This document shows positions 1 through 9,191 of a stretch of DNA of 64,000 bases, piece after piece. A program made the translations under genes and the position numbers. Every line of letters starts with the position of its first letter. The first letter of the stretch is position 1. The notes beneath the pieces are model-generated. The model worked only from the letters and a program-made list of their open reading frames with translations, made no database searches and was not told the DNA's origin. This DNA comes from Prolixibacteraceae bacterium (GTDB taxonomy: Bacteria > Bacteroidota > Bacteroidia > Bacteroidales > Prolixibacteraceae): positions 18,089-82,088 of the forward strand of contig DOAQ01000032.1 in NCBI GenBank assembly GCA_003506435.1, given 5' to 3'.

Positions 1-773
1 TTTTTTTCGATAAAGAATATGTTTGTCTGGGAACCGGAATTCAATCGAAGTCAAAATTACCGGTTGTAACTACGCTGAACCAATGCCTGCTGAACGGCGA
101 TGTGGTGATGATGAACGAAAACGGAAAATCAATCCTGAAACAGGGCGAACACGAACCCGGACAGGTAAAATGGATTTTCCACGATAGCATTGGCTACCTT
201 TTTCCCGAACCGCAAAAAGTGAAGTTGACCAATCGAGCGCAAACCGGAAGCTGGTACCGGGTTAATCGTCAGTCGGATTCACCGAAAGACGAAATCAGCA
301 TGAATGTATTCAAGCTCTGGATCGACCACGGAAGCCAACCTCAAAATGGTACTTATTCGTATATCATTGTCCCTGCGGCGACTGAAGCTGAAATGGAACA
401 ATCGACAAACAACCGCGACATCGAAATACTAGCCAATAATTTCGCGATTCAGGCTGTAAAACATTCTGCACTGAACCTCTGCCAGATCATTTTTCATACT
501 TCCGGAGAAATTCAGCTTTCCGGAACGTTGATAGTCAGGATGGACAGCCCCGGTATTGTAATGATCAAAGATGAAGGAACCCGGATATCGGCAATTTCCG
601 TATCCGATCCCAGCCGTAAATTGGGTAAAATCCATTTGTCGGTCAGTGAAAAGATAGAAAAAAGAGGGGAGGGTTTCAATGCAAGCTGGGACCCGCATGA
701 AGGGGTTACACAAATATCGGTCGATCTGCCGCAAGGCGTTTATGCCGGGAAAAGTGTAACCATTAATTTGTAG
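1..773 (+). CDS. Polysaccharide lyase family 8 enzyme, C-terminal part (5' truncated by window)
   Basis: The frame is open from base 3 and ends at TAG 771-773; the true start lies upstream of the window. The first visible residues (FFDKEYVCLGTGI, then VTTLNQCLLNG) match the central beta-sandwich of PL8 lyases (chondroitin, hyaluronate or xanthan lyase). WIDHG and YSYIIVP further on are also typical of the family. The catalytic alpha/alpha-barrel with its Asn/His/Tyr residues is outside the window, so substrate and activity cannot be judged. Three further lyase-type genes follow on the same strand, so this is the 3' part of a polysaccharide utilisation locus. PL8 enzymes cleave uronic-acid-containing chains by beta-elimination and are exported. 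The family call is fairly sure; the substrate is not known. Confidence 0.82.
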   Translation, partial: FFDKEYVCLGTGIQSKSKLPVVTTLNQCLLNGDVVMMNENGKSILKQGEHEPGQVKWIFHDSIGYLFPEPQKVKLTNRAQTGSWYRVNRQSDSPKDEISMNVFKLWIDHGSQPQNGTYSYIIVPAATEAEMEQSTNNRDIEILANNFAIQAVKHSALNLCQIIFHTSGEIQLSGTLIVRMDSPGIVMIKDEGTRISAISVSDPSRKLGKIHLSVSEKIEKRGEGFNASWDPHEGVTQISVDLPQGVYAGKSVTINL

Positions 774-808
774 AAATTCAGAAAAATAAACTGTAAAATC
801 GAGACAAT

Positions 809-2686
809 ATGATTAAAAGAGTTCATTTTCTGCTGACCTTTTTCTTTCTGATATTCTCATCGTTTGCCTGTGAAAAAAACGAAGGAGAGACGCAGGATGA
901 AAAGGAATCCAGCCATCCGAGGATACTACTTTTGAAAGGAGAGGAACAACTGATTGAGCAATCGATTGCAGCCAGCCCGGTCTGGAAGAAAATGCACGAT
1001 GCTATTTTGGTAGAATGTGCCTACATCATAGCCAAACCGCCTGTCGAACGAATACAGATTGGCCGCCGCCTGCTCGACAAATCGCGCGAATGCCTGCGCC
1101 GGGTATTCTACCTGTCGTATGCTTATCGCATGACTGGTCAGGACAAATACTTGCAGCGCGCCGAGAAAGAGATGTTGGCAGTTGCCGGTTTCAGCGACTG
1201 GAACCCATCGCATTTTCTGGATGTTGCTGAAATGACGATGGGAATGGCAATCGGTTACGACTGGCTGTACGATAAACTTTCGGCTGAGTCGCGCGAAACG
1301 ATTAAAAACGCCATTCTGAATAAAGGAATAAACCCGTCGCTCGACAGTGAAAATAACAGCTTTTTAAAAGCCAATCACAACTGGAACCAGGTATGCAATG
1401 CCGGAATGACTTACGGAGCGCTGGCCATTTCTGAAGATTATCCGGATTTGGCAAAAAAAATTATCGACCGTGCTGTTGAAAGCATTCATCTGCCGATGGA
1501 CGAATACAAGCCCGATGGCGCTTATCCGGAAGGGTACAGTTACTGGGATTACGGCACTTCGTTTAATGTGATGTTTCTGAGCGCCCTGGAAAAAGCTTTT
1601 GGGACTGATTATGGATTGACTGAAACTCCCGGTTTTCTTAAAACATCTGATTTTCTCCAAAACATGACTGGTGTGACCGGGCAATGTTTCAACTGGAGCG
1701 ACTGCGGATTGGGAGGAAGTCTCAGTCCGGCCATGTTTTGGTTCGCCCAGAAACGGAATGATCCGTCGGTGTTGTGGGTCGAGAAAAGTTATCTGACAAC
1801 CAGCGATTATTCAAAATTTAAAGGCGACCGCTTGTTGCCTGCCATTATGATTTGGGGAAAAGGAATTCCGATGGAACAAATTGCTGAACCTGCATCGAAA
1901 GTTTATACGGGGCAGGGTGCCAGTCCGGTTTGCCTGATACGTACTTCGTGGACTGATCCGAATGGTATTTATGTGGGTTTCAAAGCCGGTTCAGCTTCGG
2001 TGAACCACGCACACATGGATATTGGCTCGTTTGTAATGGAGGCCGACGGTTTTCGCTGGGCTTCCGATCTGGGTTCGCAAAGCTATGAGTCGCTCGAATC
2101 GAAAGGAATGTCGATTTTCGGAAGAACACAGGACGCGCAACGCTGGACCATTCTCCGGATGAACAATTATGCGCACAATGTTTTGATTGTAAATAACGAA
2201 CTGCAACAGGTAAAAGGCTATGCAAAAATTGACAGATATTCGGCCAACCCGGAGTTCTCGTTTGCCGTTTCTGACCTGACCACAGTGTACGACGGACAGT
2301 TGGCAAAACTAACCCGTGGGGTGGGTATTGTTGACCAGAAATATGTGGTGGTGCGCGATGAACTGGAAACCGGAACAAAAGCTGCAACCATCCGTTGGAA
2401 CATGCTCACCAAAGCCGATGTGAAAATCACCGGAGCAAATACTGCGGAACTGACAAAAGATGGTAAGAAACTAACCCTGAAAGTTGAATCAGCTTCTGCC
2501 ATCCGCATGAAAACCTGGAGTACGGAACCAACCAACGATTACGATGCCCCAAATCCCGGAACTATATTAGTTGGTTTCGAGTGCGATCTTCCGGCCAATA
2601 CCGGTAAAACATTTCAGGTGCTGTTGATCCCCGGTTCTGCCGGAAACAATACCTTTTTTAACATGGAACTGGATAACTGGAAATAG
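809..2686 (+). CDS. Heparinase II/III-like polysaccharide lyase, lipoprotein
   Basis: A 625-residue protein with a lipoprotein signal (hydrophobic residues 7-20, Cys21), so probably anchored in the outer membrane or periplasmic. Residues about 40-340 form the helical toroid typical of heparinase II/III-like lyases. Conserved candidates for the active site are Asn189-His190 (KANHNWNQ), Tyr245/Tyr248 (SYWDYG) and His400/His402 (NHAHMDIG). The C-terminal third is beta-rich. Enzymes of this fold cleave glycosaminoglycans, alginate or related uronides by beta-elimination. It lies 35 bp after the PL8 gene and 103 bp before the next lyase, on the same strand. The exact PL family and substrate cannot be read from sequence alone. 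Confidence 0.8.
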   Translation: MIKRVHFLLTFFFLIFSSFACEKNEGETQDEKESSHPRILLLKGEEQLIEQSIAASPVWKKMHDAILVECAYIIAKPPVERIQIGRRLLDKSRECLRRVFYLSYAYRMTGQDKYLQRAEKEMLAVAGFSDWNPSHFLDVAEMTMGMAIGYDWLYDKLSAESRETIKNAILNKGINPSLDSENNSFLKANHNWNQVCNAGMTYGALAISEDYPDLAKKIIDRAVESIHLPMDEYKPDGAYPEGYSYWDYGTSFNVMFLSALEKAFGTDYGLTETPGFLKTSDFLQNMTGVTGQCFNWSDCGLGGSLSPAMFWFAQKRNDPSVLWVEKSYLTTSDYSKFKGDRLLPAIMIWGKGIPMEQIAEPASKVYTGQGASPVCLIRTSWTDPNGIYVGFKAGSASVNHAHMDIGSFVMEADGFRWASDLGSQSYESLESKGMSIFGRTQDAQRWTILRMNNYAHNVLIVNNELQQVKGYAKIDRYSANPEFSFAVSDLTTVYDGQLAKLTRGVGIVDQKYVVVRDELETGTKAATIRWNMLTKADVKITGANTAELTKDGKKLTLKVESASAIRMKTWSTEPTNDYDAPNPGTILVGFECDLPANTGKTFQVLLIPGSAGNNTFFNMELDNWK

Positions 2687-2789
2687 CGACCTCTCTGTGA
2701 AATCTCTGTGTGTACTCTTCTTTCTCTGTGGTTAGACTTCTTTTAGAAACGGAAAAAACAGCATCAAAAAACAGAAAAAATAACATGGC

Positions 2790-3965
2790 ATGAAACTGAA
2801 ACCATTTGCAATACTGGTTTTTTCCACCCTGATGATTTCGTGTGCAACCGATATTTCGAAAGAGCTTCGAAAACAGGTTCTCGATGATATCCGGCCATCG
2901 GCCATTGAAAAGGCAGATTCGTTTCTGTCCATTCCTCCGGTTACGGTGACCGACTTTCAGTGTGTTCGAAGCGCCGGAGGAAGACACGATTTTTATTCGG
3001 AAGGCGACTACTGGTGGCCCGATCCTGAAAATTCCGAAGGCCCGTATATTCAGAAAGACGGGCAGAGCAACCCGGATAATTTTTCGGCTCACCGTCATGC
3101 TATGGTTCGTCTGAGCGACATTACAGCAACACTTGCTTCAGCCTGGTTGCTGACCGGTGAACAGAAATATGCCGATCAGGCGCTGAGTCACCTCAATGCC
3201 TGGTTTGTTGATACAGCCACCATGATGAACCCCAACATGCTTTATGCTCAGGCTATCTACGGACGGGTTACGGGACGCGGCGTTGGCCTGATAGATGCGT
3301 ATCATTTTGTAGAAGTAACCCAATCAGTAAAAATCCTTTCTGAAAAAGGTGCAATTTCAGAAACCCATTCAGCAAAAATAAAAGATTGGTTCAGCCAATT
3401 TCTCAATTGGATGGTGACTCATCAGTACGGAATTGACGAGATGAACGCCAAAAACAACCACGGCACCTGCTGGGTGGCAACCGCCGCTTCGATGGCAACC
3501 TTGACCGGCAACAAAGAGATTACAGAAATGTGTGCCGACCGGTTCAAAACGGTGCTGCTTCCTAATCAAATGGAGATTGATGGCAGTTTCCCGCTCGAAT
3601 TGAAACGTACCAAACCATACGGTTATTCGCTGTTCAATATTGATGCAATGTGCAATGTTGCCGAAATTTTATCAGCATCGAAAGAGAACGTATGGAAATT
3701 CAAAACCGATGACGGGAAATCTCTGGCAAAAGGGATGGAGTTTATTTTTCCGTACATTTCAGATAAATCGGGCTGGCCTTACGAACATGATATTTTCATC
3801 TGGGATGAATGGCCGGCACGACAGTCATGCCTGCTGTTTGCCGGGATTGCGTACAAAAAACCGGAATACATTCAGCAGTTTTTGAAATTACCGGCAAATC
3901 CGGTTCATCCCGAAGTAATACGAAATCTTCCTGTCAGGCATCCGGTTATCTGGTTACTGAAATAA
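2790..3965 (+). CDS. Alginate-lyase-fold lipoprotein (PL38/PL5-like)
   Basis: A 391-residue predicted lipoprotein: the hydrophobic N-terminus ends in LMISC, with Cys18 as lipid-attachment residue. The body fits the alginate_lyase (alpha/alpha-toroid) family: the early YWWPDP block (residues 74-79), HRHAM near 101-105, and NNHGTCW at 222-228, where Asn223-His224 are the likely catalytic pair. Related Bacteroidota enzymes act on glucuronan or other uronates, so a poly-uronate substrate is likely, but the choice between alginate, glucuronan and glycosaminoglycan fragments is open. The ATG at 2790 places the signal sequence correctly. It sits between two heparinase II/III-like genes and is probably co-expressed with them. 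Confidence 0.78.
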   Translation: MKLKPFAILVFSTLMISCATDISKELRKQVLDDIRPSAIEKADSFLSIPPVTVTDFQCVRSAGGRHDFYSEGDYWWPDPENSEGPYIQKDGQSNPDNFSAHRHAMVRLSDITATLASAWLLTGEQKYADQALSHLNAWFVDTATMMNPNMLYAQAIYGRVTGRGVGLIDAYHFVEVTQSVKILSEKGAISETHSAKIKDWFSQFLNWMVTHQYGIDEMNAKNNHGTCWVATAASMATLTGNKEITEMCADRFKTVLLPNQMEIDGSFPLELKRTKPYGYSLFNIDAMCNVAEILSASKENVWKFKTDDGKSLAKGMEFIFPYISDKSGWPYEHDIFIWDEWPARQSCLLFAGIAYKKPEYIQQFLKLPANPVHPEVIRNLPVRHPVIWLLK

Positions 3966-3990
3966 ATGTTTAAAACCTAACAACTTAACT

Positions 3991-6729
3991 ATGAATATCA
4001 GAGCTTTTAAAATCACAGGTTTCTTGTTAATCATTTTGTTTATTGTTCTTTTTAAAGGAACTGCACAAAATAAGTTTCCGCATATTCTGGTAACTGATAG
4101 CGATAAATCGTCAGTTCTCAGCAAAATTGAGCAACAGCCCTGGGCCAGGTCAATTTATTCTGAAATGCAGAAAAAGGTACAACCGTATGCCGATCGGCAT
4201 CAAACGGATCCACAGTGGATATTGAGCCGTTACCTGATGAACCGCGTTCCGGGGAAACGGTACACACAATTTTTTGCCGACAAATCGGGACAAGGGTTAA
4301 TTGGTTACGGCGGTGATGCGCCGGTTCCCACTGTGCGGGTAAATACATGGCTCCGTTCGCCTGTTACTGAAAAGGGAACCTCGTACCGAAAGCCGGCAAT
4401 TGAAGAGTTGCTTCCCAATGATACTTCGCGGGTTATGTTGCTTTTCAATCCGGAAACCAACCAAAAAGAGTGGGTCGATCCGCAGGAATACACTACTTCT
4501 ATTAACGCCGACATTAATGATTTGGCGTTTGATGCGGCCATTGTTTACTGGCTCACAGGCGAAACAAAATATGCGAAATTTGCGGCTGATATCCTGAATC
4601 AGTGGGTTCAGGGCGCATACTATCAGGAGCCAATCATCGGTCCGTGCCGAACGGGTTTTCTCGATATGCAAACATTGGGCGATGCGGCTTACCGCAGCCT
4701 TATTCTGGCCTACGATTTTGTGAAACCGTTTATGAAACAGAACGACTATGATCTTCACTGGTACGAAAAAGTATTCGAGAAAATGGCATCTACCCTGGCT
4801 TTCCGCGGTTTCTGGAACAACAACTGGTATGCCGCCGAAAGTTCGACGATGGTTTTTGCTTCGCTCAGTCTGGAAAATGCTGAAAGGAGAGATTATTATC
4901 TTCAGTTTTTTCTTGAAAAAGATACGATAAACGGAAGCTGCGGACAGTTGGCCCTGCCTTCTACCGTCGAAAAATGGCTGACACACGACGGTCACTGGAA
5001 AGAACCGGGCGGTTACCACAATTACCCGGTAGGCAATTTATTGATTTCTTCACTGGCACTCGAAAAGAATGGTTACGATATTTTCCGTAAGTTTCCGGCC
5101 CTGTTCAAAGCATCGTACGCCATGCTGAAATATTCGTTTCCAAATCTTACTGTGGGCGCTTTTGGCGATACCGGCCGTGCATCGCAGAGTGCCGAATCGC
5201 TGGAAATCGGCTTACTCGGCGCCATCAAATACAACCAGCCGGAATTACCCGAAATGCTTGCTTCTATGAAAAAACTAATTGACGGGGGCCGGTACAACCG
5301 TGAACGCTCCGGTTTTTTAGGACTTTTGTGTTTTCTTCCGGAATTGCCGGAACCAACCACCGATTACGAATGGCCCCGCACCGGAACGCTTGATTTTGCC
5401 CGTCTTTTCCTGCAACGCAATGGCGTTAATCCCGAAACCGGGATGATGGTTGGAGTGCAGGGGGCAACCTATAATCACAATCATTGCAACGGGATGGCTA
5501 TGGAATTGTATGGCTGTGGTACCGTGATGGGAATTGATGCCGGTACAGGTGCCAACTATGAGCATCCGGTACACCGCAATTATTACAGCCAGTGGGCGGC
5601 CCACAATACCGTAGTTGCGGCTGGTTCATCGAGTTCAGTTCCGTTCAGCGGTTCGGCGGGATCGAAACGGATTGGGCAGATAGAACTTGCCGCTATGGAG
5701 CCAATGCCCGATGAAGAAGCTGTTTCTGAAACCTATTCGTTTACCGACACCCGTTACTTCGACCAGTCGACCAATACCAACCAGTCGCGTACGCTCGCTG
5801 TTATCCGCACATCGGAAAATACAGGTTACTATGTTGATATTTACCGTTCTGACAATCCGGTGAGCAACGATTACGTGTACCACAACATCGGCGACCAGCT
5901 TTCTTTTCTGAATGAAAAAGGGAAAACGTTGCAAACGGCGGAAACCAGTTATCCGGTGACAGAAAAAGATTATCCGGGTTTCCGGTTCTTTACAGAAGTA
6001 CAAAAACTGGAAAATTATTCCGGAAACTTGACTGCCCGTTTTTCAGGAAAAAATGAAGAGGACGAAACTGTTTTTATGCAGGCATTGATTGCCGGCGCTG
6101 AAAACCGGGTTTATTATCAAGCCCGGTCGCCAAAAACCAAAACGGCAGGTCGGCAATATTCCGAAAAAACGCTTCCGGTTTTTACTGTTCGTACCGAAAA
6201 GGAAGCAACGTCCAATCCGTTTATCGTGGTTTTTGAACCATACAAAGGAGAAAAGGGCAGCAGCGTTGAACGTATTTCCGCAGAAAAGCGGACCGATGCC
6301 GATCAGTTTACTGCATTGACGGTGTTCAACAAAAACGGATCGCAGCAGCACATTTTCCAGTCGGTTACACCGGAGAAAATATTTACAACGGGAATCGGGC
6401 GTTTTTCGGGTTTCTTCGGAATAGTTGGTATGGAAGGGAAAACTATTTCGTCAATCTACCTTGGAAAAGGAACTGAGATTTCGGTTCACGGATATTCGCT
6501 GAAACCTCAAATAGCCAATGGTTCCGCATGTTTGACAATGAACGGAACGAATTACCGGATCAGTTGCAATCAATCGACCGAAATTGCCGTTCCTGCAACC
6601 GGAGTCTCAAAAGTTACGCTTTTGCAGGCCGGAAAGGAAACCAAGCTGGATTTTTCAAAATCGGGGAACGGTATTGTTTTTACGGTTCCGGAATTAAATA
6701 ACGCAGAACTGATTATTCAAAAAAACTGA
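3991..6729 (+). CDS. Large secreted heparinase II/III-like lyase
   Basis: A 912-residue protein with a type I signal peptide (hydrophobic residues 9-22, probable cleavage after GTAQ near 26). The N-terminal half is an alpha-helical toroid with repeated aromatic positions (NNNWYAAESST, GGYHNYPVGN). The second half opens with YNHNHCNG at residues 494-501, the heparinase II/III-type His motif, and continues as beta-sheet domains. It is much longer than its 625-residue neighbour, so the two lyases probably differ in specificity or act on long versus short chains. It begins 25 bp after the alginate-lyase-fold gene and ends the co-directional lyase run. The family call is good; the substrate is unknown. 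Confidence 0.76.
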   Translation: MNIRAFKITGFLLIILFIVLFKGTAQNKFPHILVTDSDKSSVLSKIEQQPWARSIYSEMQKKVQPYADRHQTDPQWILSRYLMNRVPGKRYTQFFADKSGQGLIGYGGDAPVPTVRVNTWLRSPVTEKGTSYRKPAIEELLPNDTSRVMLLFNPETNQKEWVDPQEYTTSINADINDLAFDAAIVYWLTGETKYAKFAADILNQWVQGAYYQEPIIGPCRTGFLDMQTLGDAAYRSLILAYDFVKPFMKQNDYDLHWYEKVFEKMASTLAFRGFWNNNWYAAESSTMVFASLSLENAERRDYYLQFFLEKDTINGSCGQLALPSTVEKWLTHDGHWKEPGGYHNYPVGNLLISSLALEKNGYDIFRKFPALFKASYAMLKYSFPNLTVGAFGDTGRASQSAESLEIGLLGAIKYNQPELPEMLASMKKLIDGGRYNRERSGFLGLLCFLPELPEPTTDYEWPRTGTLDFARLFLQRNGVNPETGMMVGVQGATYNHNHCNGMAMELYGCGTVMGIDAGTGANYEHPVHRNYYSQWAAHNTVVAAGSSSSVPFSGSAGSKRIGQIELAAMEPMPDEEAVSETYSFTDTRYFDQSTNTNQSRTLAVIRTSENTGYYVDIYRSDNPVSNDYVYHNIGDQLSFLNEKGKTLQTAETSYPVTEKDYPGFRFFTEVQKLENYSGNLTARFSGKNEEDETVFMQALIAGAENRVYYQARSPKTKTAGRQYSEKTLPVFTVRTEKEATSNPFIVVFEPYKGEKGSSVERISAEKRTDADQFTALTVFNKNGSQQHIFQSVTPEKIFTTGIGRFSGFFGIVGMEGKTISSIYLGKGTEISVHGYSLKPQIANGSACLTMNGTNYRISCNQSTEIAVPATGVSKVTLLQAGKETKLDFSKSGNGIVFTVPELNNAELIIQKN

Positions 6730-6858
6730 TTCAGGAACAAAGGAAAATTCTCGTTTATTTTTCTTTAAAAAAGGTCATGTAGTAAGTTGTACGGAGATGT
6801 TTCTTCGTACGGATAAATAGTGCCGTTCAGGATAGAAAAAAACTCGGCTTTAAATTCG

Positions 6859-6889
6859 TTTGTTCAGCAATAAAATAAAATTAAATTTG
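6859..6889 (+). promoter_or_regulatory. Bacteroidota-type promoter upstream of the XRE-cupin gene
   Basis: TTTG at 6859-6862 and TAAATTTG at 6882-6889 are 19 bp apart, matching the -33/-7 consensus of the primary Bacteroidota sigma factor. The ATG of the regulator follows at 6917, giving a short leader. Confidence 0.65.
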
Positions 6890-6916
6890 TGGGATTGCAC
6901 TTAAAAAACCAAAGTT

Positions 6917-7492
6917 ATGGCTGAAGATAAAAGCGTAGGCAGCAAAATCCGGCAGGTTCGTGAATTCCAAAAAATAAGCAGGGAAGAACTTGCTTCGCGT
7001 TGTAGCCTCCATGTTGAACAGATACAAAAAATTGAAGAAGATAAAGTTGTGCCTTCCCTCGCACCGTTGATGAAAATCGCCCGTGCAATGGGCGTTCGGT
7101 TGGGAACCTTTCTCGATGATGTGGAACAGCTCGGTCCGGTAGTGGTCCGTTCAGGCGAGTTGGAAAAAGGAGTTCGCTTTGCTTCGCAGCCCAAAGAAAA
7201 TCTGGAACATTTGAATTTCTTTTCGCTGGCTTTCAATAAGGCCGACCGGAGCATGGAGCCTTTCATTGTCGATATCGAACCTTCGCGTCAAAGCAGCTAT
7301 ATGCTCTCGTCGCACGAGGGAGAAGAATTTATTTATGTGCTCGACGGCGTGGTGGAGATCAATTACGGAAAAGATATTTACCGGCTCGAAAAAGGAGACA
7401 GTATTTATCTTGATTCCATTGTCGAACATAACGTCCATTCAGGCGACAACAAGCCTGCAAAAATACTGGCTGTAGTTTATGCCGCTTTTTAG
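6917..7492 (+). CDS. XRE-family transcriptional regulator with C-terminal cupin domain
   Basis: A 191-residue protein. Residues about 9-68 form an XRE-type helix-turn-helix (SREELASRC, then QIQKIEEDK), and residues about 110-190 a single cupin barrel (GEEFIYVLDG, EKGDSIYLDS, EHNVHS), which usually binds a small effector. It precedes an acyl-CoA ligase gene by 32 bp on the same strand, so it probably controls that gene and itself, sensing a fatty or aromatic acid or its CoA ester. The same pair occurs again at 61.6-63.8 kb. The fold assignment is strong; effector and operator are inferred only. Confidence 0.85.
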   Translation: MAEDKSVGSKIRQVREFQKISREELASRCSLHVEQIQKIEEDKVVPSLAPLMKIARAMGVRLGTFLDDVEQLGPVVVRSGELEKGVRFASQPKENLEHLNFFSLAFNKADRSMEPFIVDIEPSRQSSYMLSSHEGEEFIYVLDGVVEINYGKDIYRLEKGDSIYLDSIVEHNVHSGDNKPAKILAVVYAAF

Positions 7493-7524
7493 ATCTTTTT
7501 TTCAGGAAAAATAAACCATAGAAC

Positions 7525-9177
7525 ATGCAATTGCTCGAATATACAATGGGTGAGATTCTGGAGAAATATGCAGAAGAAACACCTGATCATGAATTTCTCG
7601 TTTATCCCGACCGAAACCTGCGTTTCTCATACCGTGTTTTCAACGAGCGGGTTGACAATCTGGCCAAAGGATTGCTGTATATTGGCGTTCAGCCGGGCGA
7701 TAAAGTGGGCATCTGGGCGAATAATGTTCCCGACTGGCTTACTTTCCTGTTTGCCGCTGCCAAAATCGGGGCTGTTCTGGTCACTATAAACACGAGTTAC
7801 AAAACTTCCGAACTTGAATATTTGCTTCAGGATGCCGACATCCATACTCTTTGCCTGATTGGTCAATACCGCGACAGCGATTATGTGAACATGATCTTTG
7901 ATCTGGTGCCTGAGTTAAAAACCTGCATGCGCGGTAGTTTGTGCAGTTCAAAATTTCCGTTTCTGAAGAATGTGGTTTTTATCGGTCAGGAAAAGCATCG
8001 TGGAATGTACAATACAGCAGAATTGATTTTGCTGGGCAGCCATGTCGATGATATGGAACTGGAAGCTGTAAAAGAAAATGTGAAATGCCACGATGTGGTG
8101 AACATGCAATACACCTCCGGAACGACAGGCTTTCCCAAAGGTGTGATGTTGAGCCATTACAATATCCTGAACAATGGTTTTGCCACCGGCGAGTGTATGC
8201 GCTATACCGCTAAAGACCGTCTGCTGGTTTGTGTTCCTCTGTTTCATTGTTTTGGCGTCGTACTGGCATTGTGTGCCATAGTTACCCACGGGGCGACTAT
8301 GGTAATGGCCGAAAATTTTGACCCGTTGCTGGTGCTTGCTTCCGTAGAAAAAGAAAAATGCACAGCCCTATATGGCGTTCCTACCATGTTTATTGCAGAG
8401 TTGAACCATCCGATGTTCAGCATGTTCGATCTCAGTTCATTACGTACCGGAATCATGGCAGGTTCTCTCTGTCCGATTGAAACCATGAACCAGGTGATGG
8501 ACAAAATGAACATGAAAGACGTCATCATCGTGTACGGCCTGACGGAAACATCGCCGGGCATGACAGCTACGCGCACACATAATTCGCCCGAAGTACGGTC
8601 AACTACGGTTGGCTTTGAATACCCCAATGTAGAGGTGAAAATTTTCGATCCTGAAACCGGAGAAGAATGTCCGGTTGGTGTGCATGGCGAAATTTGTTGT
8701 CGCGGCTACAATGTGATGAAAGGGTATTATAAAAAACCGGAAGAAACTGCCAAAGCCATCGACAAGGATGGTTGGCTGCATTCAGGCGATTTGGCCGTGA
8801 AAACCGAAGATGGTTTTTACCGGATTACCGGACGCATCAAGGATATGATTATTCGTGGCGGTGAAAATATTTACCCGCGCGAAATCGAAAACTTCCTGTA
8901 CCGGATGCCCGAAATCGAAGCCGTTGAGGTAGCTGGTGTTCCCAGTCCGAAATTCGGAGAACAGGTAGGGGCTTTCATCAAACTGAAAGCCGGTAAATCG
9001 TTGAATGAAGAAGATATTACCGAATTCTGCCGCGGACAAATTGCCCGGTATAAAATTCCGAAATACATCTTTTTTGTAGACGGGTTCCCGATGACTGCCA
9101 GCGGGAAAATACAGAAATACAAACTTCGGCAAATGAGCCTTGAACTGCTCAAAAAACAAGGAATAGAGGTTGTGTGA
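7525..9177 (+). CDS. AMP-binding acyl-CoA synthetase (ACSF2-like)
   Basis: A 550-residue member of the ANL adenylate-forming superfamily. The phosphate-binding loop is YTSGTTGFPKG (residues 196-206), YGLTETSP is the A5-type motif, GWLHSGD the A7 motif, and Lys528 in TASGKIQKYK the catalytic lysine. The order and length fit fatty-acyl-CoA ligases of the ACSF2 type, which make acyl-AMP and then acyl-CoA in the cytoplasm. It is probably co-transcribed with the XRE-cupin regulator just upstream. It ends 14 bp before the convergent fucosidase gene. Chain length or aromatic preference cannot be told from sequence. Confidence 0.88.
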   Translation: MQLLEYTMGEILEKYAEETPDHEFLVYPDRNLRFSYRVFNERVDNLAKGLLYIGVQPGDKVGIWANNVPDWLTFLFAAAKIGAVLVTINTSYKTSELEYLLQDADIHTLCLIGQYRDSDYVNMIFDLVPELKTCMRGSLCSSKFPFLKNVVFIGQEKHRGMYNTAELILLGSHVDDMELEAVKENVKCHDVVNMQYTSGTTGFPKGVMLSHYNILNNGFATGECMRYTAKDRLLVCVPLFHCFGVVLALCAIVTHGATMVMAENFDPLLVLASVEKEKCTALYGVPTMFIAELNHPMFSMFDLSSLRTGIMAGSLCPIETMNQVMDKMNMKDVIIVYGLTETSPGMTATRTHNSPEVRSTTVGFEYPNVEVKIFDPETGEECPVGVHGEICCRGYNVMKGYYKKPEETAKAIDKDGWLHSGDLAVKTEDGFYRITGRIKDMIIRGGENIYPREIENFLYRMPEIEAVEVAGVPSPKFGEQVGAFIKLKAGKSLNEEDITEFCRGQIARYKIPKYIFFVDGFPMTASGKIQKYKLRQMSLELLKKQGIEVV

Positions 9178-9191
9178 TAACTGCCGCCCGG

